The notes beneath the pieces were generated by a model. That model saw only the letters and a program-made list of their open reading frames with translations, was not told where the DNA came from and ran no database searches. A program made the position numbers and the translations under genes. Below, piece by piece: positions 34,962 through 43,578 of a DNA stretch of 64,000 nucleotides; within the stretch, counting starts at the first letter, position 1, and each line of letters begins with the position of its first letter. The stretch spans positions 1,116,001-1,180,000 of the forward strand of contig NZ_BRVO01000001.1 in the NCBI RefSeq assembly GCF_027924185.1. Reading direction: 5' to 3'. Source of the stretch: Neptunitalea lumnitzerae. Lineage in GTDB: Bacteria; Bacteroidota; Bacteroidia; Flavobacteriales; Flavobacteriaceae.

Positions 34962-36497
34962 ATGTCGACTGCTAATAGAATTATTAAAAACACTGGATTT
35001 TTATATGCCAGAATGGCTATAACAATCTTTATTTCTCTTTATTCAACACGTCTAATTCTTGAAGCACTAGGTGCTGATGAGTTTGGTATTTTTAATGTTG
35101 TGGGAGGTTCAATAACAATGTTACTCTTCCTTAACAATGCGATGACCGCTGCTTCTCAAAGATTTATGTCTTATGTTTTGGGAGAAGATAAATTAGAAAA
35201 GCTTAAAAGTGTTTTCGTTTCTAGTTTGCTTATACATTTAATTGTTGGGTTACTAATAGTAGTTATTTTAGAAGTTGGGGGCATGTTCCTATTTGATGGC
35301 GTTTTAAAAATTCCGCCGGAAAGTATATCTGCTGCAAAGTTTATTTACCAGGTTTTAATAATAAGTACATTTTTTAATATTATATCTGTTCCCTATGATG
35401 CGGTTATTAATGCACACGAGAATATGTTCTTAGTGGCTATTTTAGGGATATCGCAAGCTTTCTTTAGGTTGTTTATTGCATTATTTTTAATGTATAGTCA
35501 TGGAGGCTTAAAAGTGTATGGGGTGTTAATGGCAAGTATGGCAATTATTTTAATGCTTATAAAAAGAATTTATTGCCATATAAATTATGATGCGATTAGT
35601 TATAAAATTAAAAACTATTTTTCTAAGGATTTATTTTATGAAATGATTGGTTACGCTGGTTGGAATATACTCCAATCCTCTTCAAGAGTTTTAAGTATTC
35701 AGGGAATGTCAATTGTTTTGAATAGTAATTTTGGAGTGTTGGTAAATGCTGCCCAGGGTATTGCAAACCAAGTCAATGGTCAGTTGAATTCATTTTCAAC
35801 AACAATGCTTCAAGCTTTAAATCCTGTAATTGTAAAGAGTGAAGGAGCTAAGAAACGTGATACAATGCTTAAAACAAGTATTGCGGGAAGTAAATTATCC
35901 TTTTTCTTGTTTGCTGTATTAGCTATTCCGTTTATAGTAGAAGCAGATTATATATTGGGTGTCTGGTTAAAAAAGGTCCCTGAATTTGCTGTTATTTTTT
36001 GTAGATTAATATTATTAGTTACTGCCATTAGACAAATTACCATTACACTAAATACGGCTATAGCTTCAACCGGTAGAATAAAAAATTCAAGTATTGTAGA
36101 AGCAATTGTTATGGTTATGTTATTGCCTGTTTCTATTTTATTGTTTTGGGCTGGCGGTAAAGAATATGTTATTTATTTAGTTTTAATAGGAGTAGAGGTT
36201 TGTATTGGCGCCTCTAGAATATGGTTTGCACATAAATATTGTGGTTTAGGTATTGGTTTTTTTGTTAGAAATGTAGTACTGGTTCAGTCGCTAATTTTTA
36301 TCACTACAATAACACTTACATATTTTGTTTCAGGCTTATTTGTAGAAGGCTTTATTCGTTTAATTATTTCAGGAGCAGTAAGTTCTGTAATGATGATATT
36401 TTTAACGTTGTTCTTGGCATTTTCCGCAGAGGAACGAGGTAGTATTAAAAAGGTTATAAATAGCTTAGTTAATAAGGTTAAAGGAGGTAAAAAATAA
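34962..36497 (+). CDS. wzx: Wzx-type polysaccharide flippase
   Basis: A 511-residue protein with about 12-14 hydrophobic helices, of the polysaccharide-export (MATE-like MOP) superfamily. The beginning NTGFLYARMAITIFISLYSTRLIL and ALGADEFGIFNVVGG follows the usual Wzx pattern. It would flip lipid-linked repeat units across the inner membrane before polymerisation. It begins the block of assembly genes and ends 5 nt before the first sulfotransferase. Confidence 0.88.
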   Translation: MSTANRIIKNTGFLYARMAITIFISLYSTRLILEALGADEFGIFNVVGGSITMLLFLNNAMTAASQRFMSYVLGEDKLEKLKSVFVSSLLIHLIVGLLIVVILEVGGMFLFDGVLKIPPESISAAKFIYQVLIISTFFNIISVPYDAVINAHENMFLVAILGISQAFFRLFIALFLMYSHGGLKVYGVLMASMAIILMLIKRIYCHINYDAISYKIKNYFSKDLFYEMIGYAGWNILQSSSRVLSIQGMSIVLNSNFGVLVNAAQGIANQVNGQLNSFSTTMLQALNPVIVKSEGAKKRDTMLKTSIAGSKLSFFLFAVLAIPFIVEADYILGVWLKKVPEFAVIFCRLILLVTAIRQITITLNTAIASTGRIKNSSIVEAIVMVMLLPVSILLFWAGGKEYVIYLVLIGVEVCIGASRIWFAHKYCGLGIGFFVRNVVLVQSLIFITTITLTYFVSGLFVEGFIRLIISGAVSSVMMIFLTLFLAFSAEERGSIKKVINSLVNKVKGGKK

Positions 36498-36502
36498 TAA
36501 AG

Positions 36503-37126
36503 ATGGAAAAATATCAATTAAAGAATTTATATTACTACTACGTAGGGAAACATTTTTATAAAATGTATAATCTCAAGCCAAAAGTTTTTGGTATTGGTCT
36601 TAATAGAACGGGATCAAGTTCGTTAGGGAGGTTTTTTGAAATGCTAGGTTACAAACATTCTTTTGAATGTTATGGTGCAGAAAAATTAAAGATTTTTTTG
36701 AACGATAAAGCGGCGTTGAAAAAAGAAATGGATAAGTTTGAAATGCACGAAGATTGGCCTACGGCTCAAGTGTACAAGCTTTTGGCAGAGTATTATCCGG
36801 ATGCTAAGTTTATACTAACACTGAGAGACACGCCAGAGCAATGGTTTAATTCATTATTAAACACGAGTGGACAAGAGGCGGCTCCTTTTAATAAAACCAA
36901 AGAATTAATATATGGTTATGGTGTAATTACCGAGGCTCAAAGAGAAGAGTTAATTGGTGTTTATGAAAACCATATTAAGGAGGTAACAGAGTTTTTTAGT
37001 AATACTCCTGAGCGCTTATTGATTTTAAAAACATCAGATAAGAATAAGAATGATAAGATTTGCGATTTCTTAAATATTTCGAGAGTGAATTTTGATTTTC
37101 CGCATTCTCAAAAGAGAAGTTATTAA
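36503..37126 (+). CDS. Sulfotransferase (Sulfotransfer_4-like)
   Basis: A 207-residue cytoplasmic protein predicted to move sulfate from PAPS to a hydroxyl. VFGIGLNRTGSSSLGRFFE (28-46) is the 5'-phosphosulfate loop variant seen in Sulfotransfer_4 proteins, and FILTLRDTPEQWFNSLLN (103-120) carries the 3'-phosphate-binding Arg108 and Ser117. The acceptor is presumably a sugar nucleotide-derived or lipid-linked oligosaccharide of this locus. It is tightly linked to the flippase (5 nt). Confidence 0.85.
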   Translation: MEKYQLKNLYYYYVGKHFYKMYNLKPKVFGIGLNRTGSSSLGRFFEMLGYKHSFECYGAEKLKIFLNDKAALKKEMDKFEMHEDWPTAQVYKLLAEYYPDAKFILTLRDTPEQWFNSLLNTSGQEAAPFNKTKELIYGYGVITEAQREELIGVYENHIKEVTEFFSNTPERLLILKTSDKNKNDKICDFLNISRVNFDFPHSQKRSY

Positions 37127-37171
37127 ATTAATTTTTAGGGTGGAACTAACTTTACTAAAAACTAACTGAAA

Positions 37172-38161
37172 TTGAAAAAATTAATAGTACATATAGGGTA
37201 TCCTAAAACAGCAACTACTTTTTTGCAGAACAACATTTTTAATAATCTAGCAGCAAATGGATATTTTAATTATTTAAATAATCCTAAAGACAATGGAAAT
37301 GTTCCTGTAAAAAATATGCTGATGGTTATTCGAGGGGAAGAGGGAGTAGATGAGCAAGCGCTAAAAGATGAATTGAAATTAATAGAAAATTCATCTGATG
37401 AATTGTTTCTTCTATCTGACGAGTCTATTTCTGTGAGATATTCTCAACTAGAATGGAATGATATGAACTCTAATGCTAAGCATAATAGCCATACTATTAA
37501 AGAATTTTTTAAACCCATTTTTGACGATATAGAAATTTTATTTTCAGTAAGAAATCAGGTTAGTATCGTAGCTTCTTATTGTACCGAAATTTATAACCGT
37601 ATTGTTGATTTGTCTGAAGAAGATAGTTTAGGGAGGTGGATGTCAACAAATATTTTTAATAAGGAAGAGAAAGATGTGCTATTTAATTATAATGAGCTTT
37701 ATAATGTTTATATAAAGAACTTTGATGAAACTAAAGTGCATATTCTCTTATATGAAGATTTAAAAAATGATAAACCTAGTTACATTAAAGTATTAACTGA
37801 GGTTTTTAAATTATCGGAGGAAATTATTGCAAATCATTTAGAAGGTAATGCGAAACACACTACAGCAAAACAAAATGATAAATCTGTTAATTTAAGCCAT
37901 ACTCTTAGTGGTAAATTATCAAAATATACTTCCTTAATACGAAAAATGCCTTTCGTTTTTAAGTTCCTTCAAAGTTGTTATCGTTTGGTGGTACCTGAAA
38001 AGGTTCGGCTAAAGCCTGTTAATGATAAATACTTGATAAGACAACAAACGGATAAAGAGTCGAGTTTAATTTTTGATAAATACAAAACTTCTAATGCTGC
38101 TTTTGCTCGTAAGTTAAGTTTAGATATGAATAAAATGATTAGATACAAATATTTTGAATAG
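37172..38161 (+). CDS. Sulfotransferase-like protein, first of a tandem pair
   Basis: A 329-residue protein with the PAPS loop HIGYPKTATTFLQNNIF (7-23; Lys12, Thr15-16) and a 3'-phosphate site in ILFSVRNQVSIVASYCTEIYNRI. The start appears to be TTG at 37172: an in-frame TAA at 37163 rules out anything further upstream except CTG 37166, and the first internal Met would lose the loop. The downstream neighbour is a paralogue with the same N-terminus. The C-terminal half has low similarity to known folds by eye. The substrate is unknown. Confidence 0.8.
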   Translation: MKKLIVHIGYPKTATTFLQNNIFNNLAANGYFNYLNNPKDNGNVPVKNMLMVIRGEEGVDEQALKDELKLIENSSDELFLLSDESISVRYSQLEWNDMNSNAKHNSHTIKEFFKPIFDDIEILFSVRNQVSIVASYCTEIYNRIVDLSEEDSLGRWMSTNIFNKEEKDVLFNYNELYNVYIKNFDETKVHILLYEDLKNDKPSYIKVLTEVFKLSEEIIANHLEGNAKHTTAKQNDKSVNLSHTLSGKLSKYTSLIRKMPFVFKFLQSCYRLVVPEKVRLKPVNDKYLIRQQTDKESSLIFDKYKTSNAAFARKLSLDMNKMIRYKYFE

Positions 38162-38165
38162 AAGT

Positions 38166-39158
38166 ATGAAAAAGCTAATAATACATATAGGTTACCCAAA
38201 AACTGCTTCTACAACTATTCAATTAAATGTATTTAAAAGTCTTTATAAAAATGGTGAGGTAGAGTATTTAAACCATATAGGTGCTCATTCTGAAGATTTG
38301 GGAAGTTATATAGTTAAGGATATTTTTGAATATAGTACAGGATTTACCACTGTCTTGCCCGTTAAGGAATTGGAATTGCTAAAAAATATAGAGTTACCAA
38401 TTTCTATATTGTCAAATGAAAGTTTATCACATGTGTCTGCAAATTGTCCTAATCCATCTTACAGAAGAGGAGTTTATGATAATTTAGAAAGGCTACATAA
38501 TGCTTTTAAGCCATATTATGATAAAATTGAATTGGTAATGGTAATTAGGGATCAATCTACAATGATTCATTCTTATTATACTCAAGAATTTTTCAATATT
38601 GTTAGAGAAGATAGTCGTTATTCAGATATGAAACTTTGGATACAAGACAATTTTGGAGCAGCTATAGATCAAGAGGAATTGATGTTTAATTACTTTAAGA
38701 TGTATCAGTCTGCGGTTAGCTATTTTGGAGAAGACAATACACACGTGTTGCTTTATGAAGACTTAATTCATAATAAAGAGAAATTCATGACTCAATGGGC
38801 TTCAATACTTGGTAAAGATTCAACTGTAATAAAAGATCTGTTTGATAAGAAGGCTCAAAATGTAACGGTGAGAAAATCAAATTCACGATCTACAGATAAG
38901 CCTAGTATAGGTAGTAAGCTTAGTCTTTTAAGTAGACAGCTTAAAGTGCCTAAAGGGGCTAGGAAGTTTGTGAAAACATTAGTGCCTAAGAAGCTTACGA
39001 GTTTAAAGATGGGGAAGGAAGTGGAAATGCAGAATTTATCTAAGGATGATATTGAATTAATAAATAAGCAATTTGGAGCATCTAATTTGCAATTGAGTAA
39101 ACAGGCAGAATTAAATATAGAACAATTAAAATCTTTTGGTTATCCAATAGGTTCGTAA
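38166..39158 (+). CDS. Sulfotransferase-like protein, second of a tandem pair
   Basis: A 330-residue paralogue of the preceding protein. HIGYPKTASTTIQLNVFKSL (7-26) is the PAPS loop and LVMVIRDQSTMIHSYYTQEF carries the 3'-phosphate Arg and Ser. Both paralogues share the DxxxVHxLLYEDL-like element (NTHVLLYEDLIHNK here). ATG 38166 is chosen over an upstream TTG (38154) that would overlap the previous gene. Probably transfers sulfate to a different position or sugar. Confidence 0.82.
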   Translation: MKKLIIHIGYPKTASTTIQLNVFKSLYKNGEVEYLNHIGAHSEDLGSYIVKDIFEYSTGFTTVLPVKELELLKNIELPISILSNESLSHVSANCPNPSYRRGVYDNLERLHNAFKPYYDKIELVMVIRDQSTMIHSYYTQEFFNIVREDSRYSDMKLWIQDNFGAAIDQEELMFNYFKMYQSAVSYFGEDNTHVLLYEDLIHNKEKFMTQWASILGKDSTVIKDLFDKKAQNVTVRKSNSRSTDKPSIGSKLSLLSRQLKVPKGARKFVKTLVPKKLTSLKMGKEVEMQNLSKDDIELINKQFGASNLQLSKQAELNIEQLKSFGYPIGS

Positions 39159-39189
39159 TAGTTAACCAAGGCTTAATAATACTATTTGT

Positions 39190-40167
39190 ATGAATGTTTA
39201 TCTTAACAAGTTGAGAAGGAAGGTATGGAGTACTTTAGGTTCTCGTTTAAGGGGTACTAATTTATATGGCTATTTATATAAATCATACTGGCACTCAGTA
39301 TTTAATAAAAGTAATGAAAATAATGACGGAGAAACTACTTGTTATTTAAGTGCAGTGCCCAACCCAGGTGCAGGTATAGGACATCAGTTAGCAAACTGGA
39401 TTGCTGGTTATTGGTGGGCTAAGCAATTTGGGTTAAAATTTGCTCATATACCTTTTGGTTCAGATTCATGGGAACATGTTTTAGGCTTTGGAGAGGGAGA
39501 TGTTACTTTAACTCAATTAAAAAAAGAAGGTTATAAAGTTAGAAAGCTACCATTATTTGATGAAGATAGACCTAATGAGGTAAGTAATATTAAACGTATT
39601 ATTTCATCTTACAAGGGTAACAAAGTTGTTTTTTTGTGTGAGCAGGATCAATTTTATAAAAATCAATATGGTGTTATAAAAGATATTCAAAATAAATTTT
39701 TTAACGCTCCGGCAAGAGCAGAAGATAAGTTAATTTTTGATGATAATAATTATAATATAGCAATACATGTTAGGCGAGGAGATATAATGACAGATCCTTC
39801 TAATCCTAATTTAGCAATGCGATATATTTCAAATGATTACTTTGAAAAGGTGTTGAGTAATGTGTTACATCACGTAGTTAAAACCAATAAGCCTGTACAC
39901 ATTTATTTCTTTTCGCAAGGAAAGGTGTCAGATTTTCAAGAGTTCGAGAAGTTTGAGAACTTACATTGGTGTTTAGATATGGGAGCAAAAGATTCTTTTC
40001 TTCATATGGTATATGCAGATGCTTTAATAACAAGCAAGAGTTCTTTTTCTTATAAGCCTGCATTATTGAATAAAGGTATTAAAGTATGTCCAGAGAATTT
40101 TTGGCATAGTTACCCAAAATCAAAAGACTGGGTTTTAGTTAATGATAATGGCGATTTTATAAGTTAG
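39190..40167 (+). CDS. Probable fucosyltransferase (GT11/NodZ-like HxRRGD protein)
   Basis: A 325-residue cytoplasmic protein. NPGAGIGHQLANW (58-70) and IAIHVRRGDI (190-199) are the two elements expected of GDP-fucose-using GT11/GT23-type enzymes: a Gly-rich N-terminal loop and the HxRRGD donor-phosphate motif. KSSFSYKPALLNKG near the C-terminus fits the family motif that follows SSFS. Exact family is uncertain. GDP-fucose synthesis by gmd and fcl in the same locus supports the donor. Confidence 0.65.
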   Translation: MNVYLNKLRRKVWSTLGSRLRGTNLYGYLYKSYWHSVFNKSNENNDGETTCYLSAVPNPGAGIGHQLANWIAGYWWAKQFGLKFAHIPFGSDSWEHVLGFGEGDVTLTQLKKEGYKVRKLPLFDEDRPNEVSNIKRIISSYKGNKVVFLCEQDQFYKNQYGVIKDIQNKFFNAPARAEDKLIFDDNNYNIAIHVRRGDIMTDPSNPNLAMRYISNDYFEKVLSNVLHHVVKTNKPVHIYFFSQGKVSDFQEFEKFENLHWCLDMGAKDSFLHMVYADALITSKSSFSYKPALLNKGIKVCPENFWHSYPKSKDWVLVNDNGDFIS

Positions 40168-40230
40168 TAGAATTTATAAGGTTATTTAAAAGAATAATTT
40201 AAGGGTTGAATATTTTTAAATACATATAAA

Positions 40231-41244
40231 ATGAAAGTATTAGTTACCGGAGCTGCAGGTTTTATTGGATATCATTTATCTAAAAGATTAATGGGAGAAG
40301 GGCACATAGTAGTTGGTTTAGATAACATTAACGATTATTATGATGTTAATTTAAAATATGCTAGACTAAATGAATTAGGAATCCAGAGAGGTGATGCTGA
40401 AAGGTGGAATGTGCTTTGTGAATCTGATAAGTTTAAAGGGAGTTTTACTTTTGTTAGGATGCATTTAGAAAATAGAGATGAGTTACCAACATTATTTAAA
40501 AATGAAGGTTTTGATGTAGTATGTAACCTAGCAGCTCAGGCTGGTGTAAGGTATAGTTTAGAAAACCCTGAAGCTTACATAGATAGTAATGTAGTTGGTT
40601 TTTTAAATATATTAGAATCTTGTAGGCATAATAATATAAAGCACTTATTATATGCGAGTAGCTCTAGCGTGTATGGAGAGAGTAATAAGCCAGTGTTTTC
40701 TGTAGATGATAACGTAGATTATCCTATTAGTTTATATGCTGCCACCAAAAAAAGTAATGAGTTAATGGCATTTACATATAGCCATTTATATGGTATACCA
40801 ACCACAGGATTACGATTTTTTACGGTTTATGGCCCGTGGGGAAGACCTGACATGGCAATGTTTTTATTTACTAAAGCTATTTCCGAAAATAATCCGATTA
40901 AAGTATTTAATAATGGGGATATGAGCAGAGATTTTACTTATATAGATGACATTATTAATGGAATTACTATAGCACTAAATAATTTACCCGAAAATAAAGT
41001 TCCATATCGTTTAACAAATATAGGTAATGGAAATCCGCAATCTTTAATGGAGTTTATAGAAGCTATTGAAGAGCATATGGGTAAAGAGGCAGAGAAAGTA
41101 TTTTTGCCAATGCAAGCAGGAGACGTACCTAGAACAGCAGCTGATACAAGTGAATTAGAGAAGCTGGGTTACAAAAGTACTACCAGTATTAACGAAGGTG
41201 TAAAGGCTTTTATAGATTGGTATAAAGGATTCTATAATATCTAG
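40231..41244 (+). CDS. NAD-dependent epimerase, probable UDP-glucuronate 4-epimerase
   Basis: A 337-residue short-chain dehydrogenase-fold enzyme. TGAAGFIGYHLSKRL (6-20) binds NAD, followed by GLDNINDYYDVNLKYARL, a segment characteristic of CapI-type UDP-glucuronate 4-epimerases. YASSSSVYGES and LYAATKKSNELM (Tyr-x3-Lys) complete the active site. It would make UDP-galacturonate from the UDP-glucuronate supplied by ugd. Other UDP-hexose epimerases are possible but less likely. Confidence 0.85.
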   Translation: MKVLVTGAAGFIGYHLSKRLMGEGHIVVGLDNINDYYDVNLKYARLNELGIQRGDAERWNVLCESDKFKGSFTFVRMHLENRDELPTLFKNEGFDVVCNLAAQAGVRYSLENPEAYIDSNVVGFLNILESCRHNNIKHLLYASSSSVYGESNKPVFSVDDNVDYPISLYAATKKSNELMAFTYSHLYGIPTTGLRFFTVYGPWGRPDMAMFLFTKAISENNPIKVFNNGDMSRDFTYIDDIINGITIALNNLPENKVPYRLTNIGNGNPQSLMEFIEAIEEHMGKEAEKVFLPMQAGDVPRTAADTSELEKLGYKSTTSINEGVKAFIDWYKGFYNI

Positions 41245-41283
41245 TTTTATCACTTAATTGAAAGAATTAATAGAATATTTGTT

Positions 41284-42270
41284 ATGAATAAAAACATTCT
41301 ATATACATTAAAGGCTTTTAGAAAGTTATACACTAAGATTGTTGGAGATAAGGAGTCTGCTAAAATAAACTGTGAACAAGACCCTGATGTGGCATCAGAT
41401 TATCTTTTTCAAGAAATGAATAATGAGAAACCTTCTATGATAGCAAGGTTTGGTAGTACAGAGTTAACTACAATGGTTAATTATTTGGGGGTTAATCAAA
41501 CCAATAAGAGTGCTTTAGGTTACATAACGGGGAAAAATCTTCAGTGGTGGTGGAATGAGAATACGCTGCAGCAGATGAATAGATGGAGTGGTTTTTTTCC
41601 GCCAACTAAAGAAAAGGTTTCTGAGTTTTGTGAGTTAATGATGAAAGATATGAAGCTGGTGGATGTATTAGGGAGCTGGGTGCCAGATGAAAAGTACTTT
41701 GTTGATAGTATGAGTTGCAAAGTGGTTCATTTGAGATTATTAGAGCCATTTTGGGCAAAAAATCCATGGACTAAAGCATTAGAAGGTAAAAAGGTGTTAG
41801 TTGTACATCCTTTTGCATCAACAATTTTAGAACAGTATAAGCGAAGAGATCTTTTATTTGACAATCCGGACGTTTTGCCCAAATTTGAATCTTTAGGAGT
41901 TATACAGGCTGTACAAACATTAGGAAGTTCTGATACCGAATTTAAAGACTGGTTTGATGCTTTAGATAGCATGAAACGTAAAATAGATAACTCTGATTAC
42001 GATGTTTGCCTAATAGGAGCCGGAGCTTATGGTTTTCCATTGGCAGCTCATGTAAAAAGACAAGGAAAAAAAGCGGTGCATTTAGGAGGAGCTCTACAAC
42101 TTCTTTTTGGTATAAAAGGAAAGCGATGGGAAGACCCTAACTATGGAGTTAAAGAATGGGGGATACCATATGGTTCCTATTCAGAGTTAATGAACGAATA
42201 TTGGGTTAGACCACAAATTACAGAGAAGCCTAAAACTGCAGATGCCGTTGAGGGAGCATGTTATTGGTAA
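41284..42270 (+). CDS. GT-D-fold-like protein, possible glycosyltransferase
   Basis: A 328-residue soluble protein. MIARFGSTEL (52-61) resembles the R-x-G-D-G-E motif of GT-D (DUF1792-like) enzymes, and YDVCLIGAGAYGFPLAAHVK with KAVHLGGALQLLFGIKGKRW is the C-terminal nucleotide-binding pattern seen in that group. The motif here has Ser-Thr-Glu where Asp-Gly-Glu is usual, so activity is open. Family assignment is by pattern only. It lies between the epimerase and an acyltransferase. Confidence 0.5.
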   Translation: MNKNILYTLKAFRKLYTKIVGDKESAKINCEQDPDVASDYLFQEMNNEKPSMIARFGSTELTTMVNYLGVNQTNKSALGYITGKNLQWWWNENTLQQMNRWSGFFPPTKEKVSEFCELMMKDMKLVDVLGSWVPDEKYFVDSMSCKVVHLRLLEPFWAKNPWTKALEGKKVLVVHPFASTILEQYKRRDLLFDNPDVLPKFESLGVIQAVQTLGSSDTEFKDWFDALDSMKRKIDNSDYDVCLIGAGAYGFPLAAHVKRQGKKAVHLGGALQLLFGIKGKRWEDPNYGVKEWGIPYGSYSELMNEYWVRPQITEKPKTADAVEGACYW

Positions 42271-42295
42271 ATTAAGGTAAATCTATTGAGAGTTT

Positions 42296-42961
42296 ATGAT
42301 AAGTAATAGAATAAAATATATCCCAAAGGGTATTATTAATGGCGTTAAGAACTTCATTATAAAGACCACAAGAGATATTGAAAATAAGAAAAGATATCCG
42401 CAATCAATTATTGATGAGGGTGTAACACTTACTAAAGAAACCATTTTAGGAGAAAGTACCCATATTTTATCCAATTCTATTATAAATCAATGCAAGATAG
42501 GTAAGTATAGTTATGTTGGTAGAAATTGTTTAATTCAAAATTGTACTATAGGTAATTATTGTTCTATTGCTAATGATGTAATGATTGGTTTGGGGCAACA
42601 TCCAATAGACAGAGTATCAACATCTCCATTGTTTTATAGAGTTAAAAATACATTTAACCTAAGTGTTGTTAAGAGCGATTTAGATTTTGAAGAGTACAAG
42701 CCTATTACCATTGGGCACGATGTGTGGATAGGTGCTAGGGTTACAATTATGGATGGTGTAACCATTGGTACGGGAGCTGTAATAGCATCGGGTGCTGTGG
42801 TAACTAAAAATGTAGCGCCTTACTCTATTGTAGGTGGTGTGCCAGCTAAGGTTATTAAACAGAGATTTGAAGCAGAAAGAATGGATGACTTACTTCACTC
42901 TGAATGGTGGAAATTACAACCTCAGGAGGCTTTAGAATATATGAACTCTGTTAATTTATAA
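42296..42961 (+). CDS. Hexapeptide-repeat acyltransferase, CatB-like
   Basis: A 221-residue left-handed beta-helix protein. Hexapeptide repeats (I-G-x-x-x-x) run from about 50 to 190, interrupted by the loop GQHPIDRVSTSPLF with the catalytic His. The C-terminal VIASGAVVTKNVAPYSIVGG and PAKVIKQRF are typical of CatB/xenobiotic-type O-acetyltransferases. It probably acetylates a sugar of the repeat unit or its nucleotide precursor. It starts 25 nt after the GT-D-like gene. Confidence 0.88.
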   Translation: MISNRIKYIPKGIINGVKNFIIKTTRDIENKKRYPQSIIDEGVTLTKETILGESTHILSNSIINQCKIGKYSYVGRNCLIQNCTIGNYCSIANDVMIGLGQHPIDRVSTSPLFYRVKNTFNLSVVKSDLDFEEYKPITIGHDVWIGARVTIMDGVTIGTGAVIASGAVVTKNVAPYSIVGGVPAKVIKQRFEAERMDDLLHSEWWKLQPQEALEYMNSVNL

Positions 42962-42969
42962 TTGATTAT

Positions 42970-43578
42970 ATGTTTAGTTTAGTTTATAAGGCAACCAGAA
43001 AGATATACGGAACATTTCTAAAGTTTTTAGAAAAGATAGTAACACTTGTAGTTTTAAAAGGGAATAAGGTTATTTTTTCAAGTGTTAATTCAGTAGGGGT
43101 GCCTTATGTAGTGGTAGCTAAAGGGGGTAGTCTTTCTTTAGGTGTTAATTTTTCAATGAATAACGGCATAAAGGGGAATCCAATAGGTTGTTACCAAAAG
43201 TGTACTTTTTTTGTAGATAGAGGTGCCGTAATGAAAATAGGCTCTAATGTTGGTATTTCACAAGCAGCGCTTATCTGTCATACACAAATAACCATAGGAG
43301 ATAATGTGAAAATAGGAGGAGGAGTTAAAGTTTTTGATACAGATTTTCATTCCTTGGATCCTGTTATTAGAGCTAGTAAAGATGATTTTAAATATAAGGA
43401 GAAAGCTCCGGTAGAGATTAAAAGTAATGCTTTTATAGGTGCTGATTCTATTATATTAAAAGGGGTTACAATAGGATGTAATTCTATTGTTGGCGCAGGT
43501 TCTTTAGTTGCAAAATCAATTCCAGACAATCAAATATGGGCTGGAAATCCTGCAAAGTTTATTAAGAATATTGAATGA
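42970..43578 (+). CDS. Hexapeptide-repeat acyltransferase, maltose-O-acetyltransferase-like
   Basis: A 202-residue protein with left-handed beta-helix repeats (about 60-195), the metal/active-site loop FDTDFHSLDP with the catalytic His, and a C-terminal VGAGSLVAKSIPDNQIWAGNPAKFI. It differs in layout from the CatB-like neighbour 8 nt upstream. Probably an O-acetyltransferase of the polysaccharide. Its stop overlaps the next start by 4 nt (ATGA). Confidence 0.87.
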   Translation: MFSLVYKATRKIYGTFLKFLEKIVTLVVLKGNKVIFSSVNSVGVPYVVVAKGGSLSLGVNFSMNNGIKGNPIGCYQKCTFFVDRGAVMKIGSNVGISQAALICHTQITIGDNVKIGGGVKVFDTDFHSLDPVIRASKDDFKYKEKAPVEIKSNAFIGADSIILKGVTIGCNSIVGAGSLVAKSIPDNQIWAGNPAKFIKNIE

